Assembly (NCBI GenBank): GCA_902491375.1 | Contig: CABUHE010000004.1 | Span: forward strand, 1 to 64,000 | Source of the DNA: an uncultured Prevotella sp. | GTDB lineage: Bacteria > Bacteroidota > Bacteroidia > Bacteroidales > Bacteroidaceae | Length of the DNA: 64,000 bases | Direction of reading: 5' to 3' | Shown: piece after piece, positions 46,516 through 54,915 of the stretch | Numbering within the stretch: position 1 is the first letter of the stretch | Layout: each line of letters opens with the position of its first letter | Made by a program: the position numbers and the translations under genes | The notes under the pieces: generated by a model | Seen by the model: only the letters and a program-made list of their open reading frames with translations | The model's database searches: none | What the model was told of the DNA's origin: nothing

Positions 46516-47177
46516 GAATCATTTTAACTATTTTTGTAACACTGATAACATTGAGTGCTACAAACGCCCAGACTTTCAAATTAAAATCAGAAGGACGTGA
46601 CAAAGATTATGTTAATACAATAATCGGAAGAGCGCAGAAAGTAACTGACGCACTCGGCATAACCGGCACTGAAAAAGGTAACGAGGTGCTCAACATTGTG
46701 GCAAACCGCTATTTTGAGTTAAACGACATTTATGCTGACCGCGACAGCATGAACAAGGCTGCTGCGACACTTCAAGGCGACGCAAAGAAGCAGGCCAAAG
46801 CCCTGGCTGAGAGCCTTAAAGACAGCCGTCTGTACCGTTCACACTTCGCATTTGACGCCAACCTCTCTCTTTTTCTCGACGCGGCAGGTATCGAAACAGT
46901 CAAGGATGTCATGACATACAACGTGGTAAAAGTTACATACGACGCACAGTGTGACATGATACCTACGCTTAAAGATGACGAGAAAGCCCAGATACTTGCA
47001 TGGCTTAAAGAAGCACGCGAGTTCGCAATCGACGCTGAAAGCTCAAAGAAAAAGCACGAAGCATTCGGTAAATACAAAGGACGTATAAACAACTATCTTA
47101 GCAAACGCGGCTACGACCTTACCAAAGAGCGCGAGGAGTGGGCTAAGAGGGTTAAGGCAAGAGGCGGCACTCTGTAA
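46512..47177 (+). CDS. DUF3826 secreted protein
   Basis: 221-residue exported protein of the DUF3826 family, which is found in Bacteroidetes glycan loci and has no known activity that I can name. The signal peptide covers about 1-19 (RIILTIFVTLITLSATNAQ). The rest is mostly alpha-helical and charged (RAQKVTDALGITGTEKGNEV, EAREFAIDAESSKKKHEAFGKYKGRINNYLS). The ATG overlaps the previous stop by 4 nt, so the pair is co-translated. Its stop codon TAA lies in the loop of a perfect 8-bp hairpin (47167-47186). Confidence 0.8.
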   Translation: MRIILTIFVTLITLSATNAQTFKLKSEGRDKDYVNTIIGRAQKVTDALGITGTEKGNEVLNIVANRYFELNDIYADRDSMNKAAATLQGDAKKQAKALAESLKDSRLYRSHFAFDANLSLFLDAAGIETVKDVMTYNVVKVTYDAQCDMIPTLKDDEKAQILAWLKEAREFAIDAESSKKKHEAFGKYKGRINNYLSKRGYDLTKEREEWAKRVKARGGTL

Positions 47178-47250
47178 TCAGAGTGCTATGAGCCACGGCT
47201 GAAACATACATAGACTATATAACCTACGAATCAAATAAAGGCTCACAGCC
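47167..47250 (+). other. Structured intercistronic RNA candidate around the DUF3826 stop codon
   Basis: GCACTCTG (47167-47174) pairs with CAGAGTGC (47179-47186), with the TAA stop in the 4-nt loop. Downstream, TGAGCC (47189-47194) can pair with GGCTCA (47240-47245), and GGCTG (47197-47201) with CAGCC (47246-47250). The order 1-2-1'-2' is that of an H-type pseudoknot. There is no T run, so it is not a simple terminator. Confidence 0.5.
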
Positions 47251-47270
47251 ATTATCATCAACCGTGAATT

Positions 47271-49382
47271 ATGAAACAAAGTCGAGCTAAAACTAATAAC
47301 AAACTTAACAAAGTCTTATTTACCTTATTTATATCAGCAGCCACAACTGTGCCGGCAATAGCCCAGCAGAGCGGAATCACAGACACACGCAACAGCAAGT
47401 TTGCAGTTGTCAACTCCACACCGCTTGACGCTGTAAGATGGACCGGCGGATTCTGGGGCGAACGATTCAATGTGTTCAGCGGCACTTCCGTAAGAAGCAT
47501 GTGGGAGACATGGAAGTCAGACAAGGGCAACAGCTACAATAACTTTCTCATAGCAGCCGGAGAGAAGAAAGGCAAGCGCCACGGCCCTCCTTTCCACGAC
47601 GGCGATATGTATAAATGGCTCGAAGCTGTCGCAGCTGTCTACGCTGTGAACAAAGACCCTGAGCTGGACAAAATAATGGACGACGTAATACGCCTGATAG
47701 CAAAAGCCCAGGAGCCTGACGGTTATCTGCATACACCCGTCGTCATTGCCAACATCAACAAGAAAGCAGTACAGGACGAAGAAAAGGAAAACGAGAATAT
47801 AGGTACGGCCGTAGGCACAAGTAAGGACGGACGCTTCGGCAATCCGCTCAACTTCGAGGCTTACAACATGGGACATCTCATCACGGCCGGCATCATCCAC
47901 AAACGCGCGACAGGCAAAACCACCCTGTTCGACTGTGCCGTGAAGGCTGCCGACTGCCTTTACGACTTCTATATGAATCCGTCAGAAGGTGCGCTTGAGA
48001 AAGGCGTCATCTGTCCTTCTCATTATATGGCGATAGCCGAGATGTACCGTGAGACTGGCAATCCGAAATACCTTGAACTGGCAAAACAGCTGATAAACAT
48101 ACGCGACAGTGTGAAAAACGGCACTGACGACAACCAAGACCGCATACCGTTCCGCCAGCAATACAAGGCTATGGGACACTCTGTCAGAGCCAATTATCTG
48201 TACTCAGGCGTGGCTGACCTTTATGTTGAGGACGGCGAAGCACAGCTGAAAAAGAATCTGGACTCTATCTGGAACGACATTGTTTACCGCAAAATGTACA
48301 TCAACGGAGCCTGCGGAGCATTGTATGACGGCACCTCACCCGACGGCACTGAGTACAAGCCCGACCTCATTCAGAAAGTACACCAGAGCTACGGACGCCC
48401 GTATCAGCTGCCACACTCTACCGCCCACAACGAGACTTGCGCCAACATAGGCAACATGTTGCTCAACTGGCGACTCTTCCAGGCCACAGCCGACGCAAAA
48501 TATACAGACCTTGTAGAGAATTGTCTGTACAACAGCATACTCTGCGGAATAAGCCTTGACGGTAAAAAATACTTCTACACAAATCCTCTGCGTATGTCTG
48601 ACGAACTGCCGTACAAACTGCGCTGGCCGAAAGAACGTGTCGAATACATCAGCTGTTTCTGCTGTCCTCCCAACACACTACGCACTCTTTGTGAGGCTCA
48701 GGACTATGCGTACAGCGTAGGAAAAGGCGAGATTTATGTCAACGTATACGGCGCAAACACACTTAAAACCAAGCTTGACGGCATTGGAGACATAACACTT
48801 GTACAGAAGACTGACTACCCATGGAACGGAAACATAGCTCTTACTGTTGACAAACTGAAGGGAAAGAAAGACTTCACAATAAAACTGCGCATACCTGAAT
48901 GGTGCAGCGATGCCAGGATATCAGTTAACGGCGAGCCGGCAGAAGTAAGCGTAAAGAGCGGAAGTTACGCATCAGTAACACGCACATGGAAGAAAGGTGA
49001 CACCGTAACTCTCGACCTGCCGATGGAAGCACGGCTCATTGAAGCAAATCCATTGGTTGAGGAATGCCGCGGACAGGTTGCCGTTCAGCGTGGCCCGATA
49101 CTTTATTGTCTTGAGAGCAACGACATCAACGGAGCCGACATCGACAACATAGCAATACCCGCCGGAGCAAAATTCACACCGGTTGAGACTACCATCGAAG
49201 GCAGCAGAATAATCGCGCTTGAGACTGAAGCTATCGACCGAGGAGAAAGCTCATGGCAGAACACGCTCTACCGAGAAGTCGGCAAGAACAAGAATACTGT
49301 AAAAATACGCCTTATACCTTACTATGCATGGGGCAACAGAGGCAAGAGTGAAATGACTGTTTGGATTCCAGTAGCACTATGA
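47271..49382 (+). CDS. GH127-family secreted glycosidase (beta-L-arabinofuranosidase fold)
   Basis: 703-residue exported enzyme of the GH127 (former DUF1680) family. A signal peptide covers about 1-32 (FTLFISAATTVPAIAQQ). An (alpha/alpha)6 barrel follows, then C-terminal beta-sandwiches. The family glutamate is E388 (HNETCANIGN), and the zinc/nucleophile cysteines C462, C464 and C465 (SCFCCPPN) are present. Known GH127 enzymes cleave beta-L-arabinofuranosides, and one member acts on aceric acid in rhamnogalacturonan II. The active site looks intact; the linkage cannot be told from sequence. It overlaps the next gene by 4 nt (ATGA). Confidence 0.9.
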   Translation: MKQSRAKTNNKLNKVLFTLFISAATTVPAIAQQSGITDTRNSKFAVVNSTPLDAVRWTGGFWGERFNVFSGTSVRSMWETWKSDKGNSYNNFLIAAGEKKGKRHGPPFHDGDMYKWLEAVAAVYAVNKDPELDKIMDDVIRLIAKAQEPDGYLHTPVVIANINKKAVQDEEKENENIGTAVGTSKDGRFGNPLNFEAYNMGHLITAGIIHKRATGKTTLFDCAVKAADCLYDFYMNPSEGALEKGVICPSHYMAIAEMYRETGNPKYLELAKQLINIRDSVKNGTDDNQDRIPFRQQYKAMGHSVRANYLYSGVADLYVEDGEAQLKKNLDSIWNDIVYRKMYINGACGALYDGTSPDGTEYKPDLIQKVHQSYGRPYQLPHSTAHNETCANIGNMLLNWRLFQATADAKYTDLVENCLYNSILCGISLDGKKYFYTNPLRMSDELPYKLRWPKERVEYISCFCCPPNTLRTLCEAQDYAYSVGKGEIYVNVYGANTLKTKLDGIGDITLVQKTDYPWNGNIALTVDKLKGKKDFTIKLRIPEWCSDARISVNGEPAEVSVKSGSYASVTRTWKKGDTVTLDLPMEARLIEANPLVEECRGQVAVQRGPILYCLESNDINGADIDNIAIPAGAKFTPVETTIEGSRIIALETEAIDRGESSWQNTLYREVGKNKNTVKIRLIPYYAWGNRGKSEMTVWIPVAL

Positions 49383-51169
49383 AAACCTCAAAATTCACTA
49401 TAATAAACGCCCGCAAGGCTCTGCTTACGCTTGCTGCGGCTGCAATGGCAGCGGTAAGCGTATCGGCAACCGACATTATCGTCAAGCCCGGAGCATACAC
49501 TATTGAGAAAGCATTGCAACAGGCACGCGAGGCAAGACGCCTTGACAAGGCTACCGACATCTGCCTGCGCCTTGAATCAGGTACATACAACCTCAACCAA
49601 CCTATTATCATACGCCCTGAAGACAACGGCACACGTATCGTGGCTGACGGCAAAGTTGTAATAAGCGGAGGTGTGAAAGTAAGCGGATGGAAGAAAGAAG
49701 GCAAGTACTATGTTGCCACCGTACCCGACTTCAACGGCCGTCCCCTTGAGTTCAGACAGATGTGGGTGAACGGTAAAAAGGCGGTCAGAGCCAGAGATGT
49801 GGACGACTTTGAGGATATGTTCCGCATACGAAACATCGACAAAGCCAAAGAGATTATCTACGTTCCGGCAGCTGCCGTAAAGAAGATAAAAGGCGCACGA
49901 TATGCAGAAATGGTGCTTCACGAAATGTGGTGCGTGGCAAATCTGCGCATCAAAGACATCAAGATACAAGGCGACAGTGCGGCAGTAACATTCCATCAGC
50001 CTGAAAGCCACGTACACTTCATGCACCCCTGGCCGTCGCCTATGGTTACGACAGACGGCCATAACTCACCTTTCTATCTGACAAACGCCAAAGAACTGCT
50101 CGACAAAGAGGGCGAATGGTATCTTGACGCACGTACATCAAAACTGTATTACATACCCCGCAAGGGCGAAGACATGAAGACAGCCGAGGTCATTGTACCT
50201 GCGGTTGAGACTCTCTTAAAGGTTGAAGGCACGCCTGACACGCCAGTCAAGGACGTAACTTTTGAAGGAATAACATTCAGTTACGCCACTTGGATGCGCC
50301 CGTCAGTCAGCGGACACGCACCGTTGCAGGCCGGAATGTACATGATAGAGGCATACAAACTGCGTCCGAAAATGGATCGCCCGAACGGCGACCACAAACT
50401 TGATAACCAGGGATGGGTAGGCCGTCCGGCATCAGCAGTAAGCCTCAACTGCGCAGAAAACGTCTCATTCAGCAAATGCACTTTCGAACATAACGCATCA
50501 ACAGGACTTGACTACCACCTATATATAAAAGGTGGAAGCGTTAACCGATGCACATTCCGCGACATTGGCGGCAACGGAATACTCGCAGGAAGTTTCGGAC
50601 CTGAGAGCCATGAGGCCCACCTGCCCTACGCTCCTGCTGACGGACGGATAATCTGTACAGGTCTGAGCATAACCAACAATCTGATAACCGATGTTACGAA
50701 CGAGGACTGGGGATGCGTTGGAATAGGCGCAGGATTTGTGAAAGACATAAAAATCTGCGACAATGAAATCAGCGATGTGTCATACACAGGAATCTCAATG
50801 GGCTGGGGCTGGAACCAGCAGGTCTGCTCGATGTCAAACAATCTTGTCAGTGGAAACCTTATATACCACTACGCCAAGCACATGTACGACACGGCAGGAA
50901 TATACACCCTGGGCTCGCAACCACACTCGTTTATCGAGAACAACGTAGTACGCGACATCTATACTCCTACCTATGTACACGACCCCAACCACTGGTTCTA
51001 TCTCTACACAGACGAAGGCTCGTCGTACATTACGGTAAGAAACAACTGGACTCCTACTGAGAAATACCTCAAAAACGCCAACGGACCAGGCAATACGTGG
51101 GAGAACAACGGGCCGTATGTAGCCGACAGCATAAAAGCGGCAGCCGGAATAAAGCCAGAAAAGAAATAA
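49379..51169 (+). CDS. Secreted right-handed beta-helix glycosidase, GH141-like
   Basis: 596-residue exported protein. The ATG at 49379 overlaps the GH127 stop as ATGA; an in-frame TTG 18 nt upstream is less likely. The signal peptide covers about 1-32 (ALLTLAAAAMAAVSVSATD). Residues about 40-560 form a parallel beta-helix with DIIVKPGAYTIEKALQQAR, an inserted beta-domain (FRQMWVNGKKAVRARD), FEGITFSYATW, and PHSFIENNVVRDIYTPTY. The layout resembles GH141, whose founding members include an alpha-L-fucosidase acting on rhamnogalacturonan II. Assignment to GH141 is tentative. Confidence 0.68.
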   Translation: MKTSKFTIINARKALLTLAAAAMAAVSVSATDIIVKPGAYTIEKALQQAREARRLDKATDICLRLESGTYNLNQPIIIRPEDNGTRIVADGKVVISGGVKVSGWKKEGKYYVATVPDFNGRPLEFRQMWVNGKKAVRARDVDDFEDMFRIRNIDKAKEIIYVPAAAVKKIKGARYAEMVLHEMWCVANLRIKDIKIQGDSAAVTFHQPESHVHFMHPWPSPMVTTDGHNSPFYLTNAKELLDKEGEWYLDARTSKLYYIPRKGEDMKTAEVIVPAVETLLKVEGTPDTPVKDVTFEGITFSYATWMRPSVSGHAPLQAGMYMIEAYKLRPKMDRPNGDHKLDNQGWVGRPASAVSLNCAENVSFSKCTFEHNASTGLDYHLYIKGGSVNRCTFRDIGGNGILAGSFGPESHEAHLPYAPADGRIICTGLSITNNLITDVTNEDWGCVGIGAGFVKDIKICDNEISDVSYTGISMGWGWNQQVCSMSNNLVSGNLIYHYAKHMYDTAGIYTLGSQPHSFIENNVVRDIYTPTYVHDPNHWFYLYTDEGSSYITVRNNWTPTEKYLKNANGPGNTWENNGPYVADSIKAAAGIKPEKK

Positions 51170-51223
51170 GAAGACTTTACAATAAGCCTTATAAACAAAA
51201 GCCACGGTAAAAACACGGCTTGC

Positions 51224-51311
51224 AAAAGGCGGTCTTTCGCACGATGAAAGACCACCTTTTACCGCATAAAAGACGGCATATTGCACCGCAATACATGGTC
51301 TTTTACAAAGC
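51224..51311. repeat. 22-bp repeat array E (four units)
   Basis: Units start at 51224, 51246, 51268 and 51290: AAAAGGCGGTCTTTC, GAAAGACCACCTTTT, AAAAGACGGCATATT and AATACATGGTCTTTT. The spacers are GCACGAT, ACCGCAT and GCACCGC. Units 1 and 2 are complementary at 14 of 15 positions. Unit 4 equals unit 1 of array D. The 307-bp gap between the beta-helix gene and the MFS gene holds this array and no clear promoter box. Confidence 0.92.
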
Positions 51312-51476
51312 ACAAGATAAAGCGCTGATTGTCAAATCATTACGTACACGTCTGAAACAACGGTCAAAATGGACTTGTAATGTAAGTAAAACATCAAATG
51401 ACAGGCGACAAGAATCAAAATTAATAATAACATAAAACATCTTCTAAAACTATCAACAAGTACTAAAATCTGATAT

Positions 51477-52844
51477 ATGGAAAAGAAAAAGAACAGCTTG
51501 AAAAGCACTATTGCAGTTTCGCTGACCAACTATCTTGACGCCGGCGCAATCGTTGCAGGAGCCAGCGGACTTACACTCTGGCAGCAATACTTAGGACTGA
51601 CCGAAGGCCACCTCGGCCTGCTCAACGCCATAAGCGCAAACTGTCTAGGCGCGGCTATCGGTGCGATAATAGGCGGATTTCTCGCCGACAAATACGGACG
51701 AAAGGCTATCTACACATACAACATGCTGGTGTACATGCTCGGTGTGGCTCTTGTCATGTTCTCAATAAACTTCCCCATGCTGCTGGCAGGTTTCCTCGTA
51801 ACAGGCATATCGGTAGGCGTAGGTGTTCCGGCATCGTGGACTTATATATCTGAAAGCTCTGAAGTAGGCAACCGCGGCCGCAACATCGGCATCTCGCAGA
51901 TGGCATGGGGAATCGGTCCTACCATAATACTTATACTCGGCACGCTGCTTGCACCGCCTACAAGCGGAGCTGACAGCGCAGGACTGCTGTTCGCTCCAGT
52001 GGTCGAGACACTTGCCGGAATGATACTTGGAGAAGGTGCAGACGGCGTAGCTCTCAATGTGTTCAGCAGCCGCATAGTGTTCGCCTCGCTGTTCGTTGTG
52101 GCGTTCATAGCATGGCTTTTGCAGCGACGTCTTGACGAGTCAGAAGAATGGAAGGCAGAGAAAGCAAGACAGAACAGCAGCAACGGCAGCGTGTTCTCAT
52201 CTTTCGGCTCACTCTTCACCAACAAAGTGAACATCCGCACGATAATTTTCCTCGCCGGAATATACCTTACATGGAATCTTGTAAGCTCTGTTATGGGCTT
52301 CTTCCAGCAGCACATTTACGAGACGGCAGGCGGTCTGTCAAACCAGCACGCCAACATGCTCTCGGTTGCCCAGTGGGTGATTATAATCATAACCACCTTT
52401 ATCTTCTCTATGATTGTTGACAAGGTTAACCAGCGTTGGCTGTATTTCTTCGGCGTAGGTATGGGCGTGGTTGCATGGATTATAATAGTAACCATCGGCG
52501 TAAACAGCATAGCCGGCCTGCTGTTCTTCACCCTTATATGGGGCATACAGGCCGGAATATCCGTGCAGTCGTTCTACGCATTGTGGGCATCAGAGCTGTT
52601 CCCGGCAAAATACAGGGCTGCCGCACAGGGCATAATGTTCTTCATAGTGCGTGGCGTATCAGCCCTCTGGGGACTGGGCTTCGTATACATTTACGGTGAA
52701 AACGGCGAAGGTTTCACACTCGCCGCATACATAATGATGGGCCTGCTGCTCATCTCTCTGATTATCGGAACTGTATGGACTCCGAAGACACAGGGCAAAA
52801 CTCTTGAACAAATAACAAAAGAAAGATATGGCGACAACATCTAA
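51477..52844 (+). CDS. MFS sugar transporter coupled to the GH78-like gene
   Basis: 455-residue inner-membrane transporter with about 12 membrane segments. The N-terminal half has the MFS motif GGFLADKYGRKAIY near 70-85, and PASWTYISES follows near 120. The family is not ExuT-like; it resembles sugar-porter MFS proteins. The gene overlaps the start of the signal-less glycosidase by 17 nt, so transporter and enzyme are made together. This suggests import of a rhamnose-capped oligosaccharide that is cut inside the cell. The cargo is inferred. Confidence 0.82.
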   Translation: MEKKKNSLKSTIAVSLTNYLDAGAIVAGASGLTLWQQYLGLTEGHLGLLNAISANCLGAAIGAIIGGFLADKYGRKAIYTYNMLVYMLGVALVMFSINFPMLLAGFLVTGISVGVGVPASWTYISESSEVGNRGRNIGISQMAWGIGPTIILILGTLLAPPTSGADSAGLLFAPVVETLAGMILGEGADGVALNVFSSRIVFASLFVVAFIAWLLQRRLDESEEWKAEKARQNSSNGSVFSSFGSLFTNKVNIRTIIFLAGIYLTWNLVSSVMGFFQQHIYETAGGLSNQHANMLSVAQWVIIIITTFIFSMIVDKVNQRWLYFFGVGMGVVAWIIIVTIGVNSIAGLLFFTLIWGIQAGISVQSFYALWASELFPAKYRAAAQGIMFFIVRGVSALWGLGFVYIYGENGEGFTLAAYIMMGLLLISLIIGTVWTPKTQGKTLEQITKERYGDNI

Positions 52845-54915
52845 AGCAACATGGATATGGTATCCGGGCGACTACGAAATATGGCTTGGCAATAAAATGA
52901 ACAACCGCCGAACTGACCGTGGCGCATACTTTCCTCCGTTCTGGAAACAGGACAGCCATTACGTTACAGTTGAGTTCAGCAAGGCGGTAGAGCTGCCTGC
53001 CGATGAGACTCTGACCGTAGCCACCGAAGGAGACTACAACATAAAGATTGACGGTAAAATGCTGTTCGGCATGCCTAAACAGTTCACACTGAAAGCCGGC
53101 AGCCACCACATAAACATCAAAGTACACAACCAGGCCACTCCGCCGGCACTTTATGTCAGCGGAAAGACCGTATTCACCGACCAGACATGGAACGTAACGT
53201 TTGAAGATAAAGAATGGATTGACGAGAGCGGCAAGGCAAGCGACACATCGTCGACAGTCTATATGTCGGCCGGATGCTGGAACTTTGACAGCAAAGACGA
53301 ACTTCCGTCTGAATTCAGACTGTGCCGCAGACGCGACAAAGCGGCAAGCCACGACGGCAATCTGTATGACTTCGGCCGCGAGACATTCGGCTACGCCATA
53401 CTCAACAGAATAAAAGGCAACGGCACAATCGACATTTACTACGGTGAAAGTAAGGAAGAAGCCTGCGACAAGGAGCACTGCGAGACTCTCGACAAGCTCG
53501 TTGTATGCAACGGAAAAATAACCGACCTTGCAACCGGAAAGACCGAAGACCTTACGTCAGCCTACACCATGGGCAACAGTAAAGCATTCAGATTCATATA
53601 CATAGAAACTGACGGATGTACCGTTGAAGACATCTGCATGGACTACGAATACATGCCCGAAGAGCTGAAAGGCTCGTTCAGATGTAACGATGATGAGCTT
53701 AACCGTATTTGGGAAATAGGCGCATACACCATGCAGCTTACATCACGCGAGTTCTTCATCGACGGCATAAAGCGCGACCGCTGGGTGTGGAGCGGCGACG
53801 CATCGCAGAGCTACCTGATGAACTATTACCTTTTCAATGACAACGAAATGGTAAAACGCACCACATGGCTGCTCGCAGGCAAGGCTCCGATAACAAGCCA
53901 CATCAACACCATCATGGACTACACCTTTTACTGGTTCAACTCCATTTACGACTACTATCTGTACAGCGGCGACCGCCACTTCCTAACACAAATCTATCCT
54001 ACCATGCAGACCTACATGGACTACGTGCTCGGAAGAACCGACAGCGACGGAATGGTTGAAGGACTGCCGGGCGACTGGGTATTCGTTGACTGGGCCGACA
54101 AACCTATGGACAAGCAAGGACAGCTGGCATTTGAGCAGATTCTTTTCAGGAAATCTCTTGAGTCGATAGCCACTGTTGCGCGCCTTGTTGACGATGCTGA
54201 AAGTGCAGACAAATATCAGAAACTGGCTGACAGCATCGGTGAGAAGCTGCTGCCATACTTCTGGAACGACAGCAAAAAAGCACTTATGCACAACCGCAAG
54301 AATGGAGTAATGAGCGATGAGGTGTTCCGTTACCCGAACATGTTCGCCATAATATACGGTTATCTTGACAAAGAAAAGCAAGAGACTGTCAAGAATTCAG
54401 TAATACTTAACGATGAGGTAATAAAGATAACAACACCTTACATGCGCTTCTATGAACTAGAAGCCCTGTGCATGCTTGGCGAACAAGACCAGGTGATGAA
54501 GGAAATGAAAGACTATTGGGGCGGCATGCTGAAAGAAGGAGCTACATCGTTCTGGGAAAAATATAACCCTGACGAACACGGAAAAGAAAAACTGGCAATG
54601 TACGGACGTCCTTACGGCAAGAGCCTTTGCCACGCATGGGGAGCAAGTCCTATTTACCTGCTCGGACGATATTATCTTGGAGTTGAACCCACAAAACCTG
54701 GTTACGAAGAGTACACTGTGCGTCCTTATTTAGGAGGACTTGACTGGATGGAGGGCAATGTCCCCACTCCATTCGGCAAAGTCTACGTGAAAATGGACAA
54801 AAATACCGTTACCGTAAAGAGTGACGGAGGCAGAGGAACGCTCATTTTAGGCGATAAGAATAGCCCTAAACAAATAGAAATAGAACCAGGAAAAGAAATA
54901 ACTATAAACTTATGA
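52828..54915 (+). CDS. Cytosolic alpha-L-rhamnosidase, GH78-like
   Basis: 695-residue glycoside hydrolase resembling family 78. No signal peptide is present (MATTSKATWIWYPGDYE), so it is probably cytoplasmic. Beta-sandwich domains cover about 1-270, the (alpha/alpha)6 barrel about 280-610, and a C-terminal sandwich the rest. The GH78 catalytic signature DGIKRDRWVWSGD is at 312-324; R316, D317 and W319 fit the family pattern. YGRPYGKSLCHAWGASPIYLL matches the conserved end of the barrel. It overlaps the MFS gene by 17 nt and the next gene by 4 nt. The linkage is unknown. Confidence 0.84.
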   Translation: MATTSKATWIWYPGDYEIWLGNKMNNRRTDRGAYFPPFWKQDSHYVTVEFSKAVELPADETLTVATEGDYNIKIDGKMLFGMPKQFTLKAGSHHINIKVHNQATPPALYVSGKTVFTDQTWNVTFEDKEWIDESGKASDTSSTVYMSAGCWNFDSKDELPSEFRLCRRRDKAASHDGNLYDFGRETFGYAILNRIKGNGTIDIYYGESKEEACDKEHCETLDKLVVCNGKITDLATGKTEDLTSAYTMGNSKAFRFIYIETDGCTVEDICMDYEYMPEELKGSFRCNDDELNRIWEIGAYTMQLTSREFFIDGIKRDRWVWSGDASQSYLMNYYLFNDNEMVKRTTWLLAGKAPITSHINTIMDYTFYWFNSIYDYYLYSGDRHFLTQIYPTMQTYMDYVLGRTDSDGMVEGLPGDWVFVDWADKPMDKQGQLAFEQILFRKSLESIATVARLVDDAESADKYQKLADSIGEKLLPYFWNDSKKALMHNRKNGVMSDEVFRYPNMFAIIYGYLDKEKQETVKNSVILNDEVIKITTPYMRFYELEALCMLGEQDQVMKEMKDYWGGMLKEGATSFWEKYNPDEHGKEKLAMYGRPYGKSLCHAWGASPIYLLGRYYLGVEPTKPGYEEYTVRPYLGGLDWMEGNVPTPFGKVYVKMDKNTVTVKSDGGRGTLILGDKNSPKQIEIEPGKEITINL

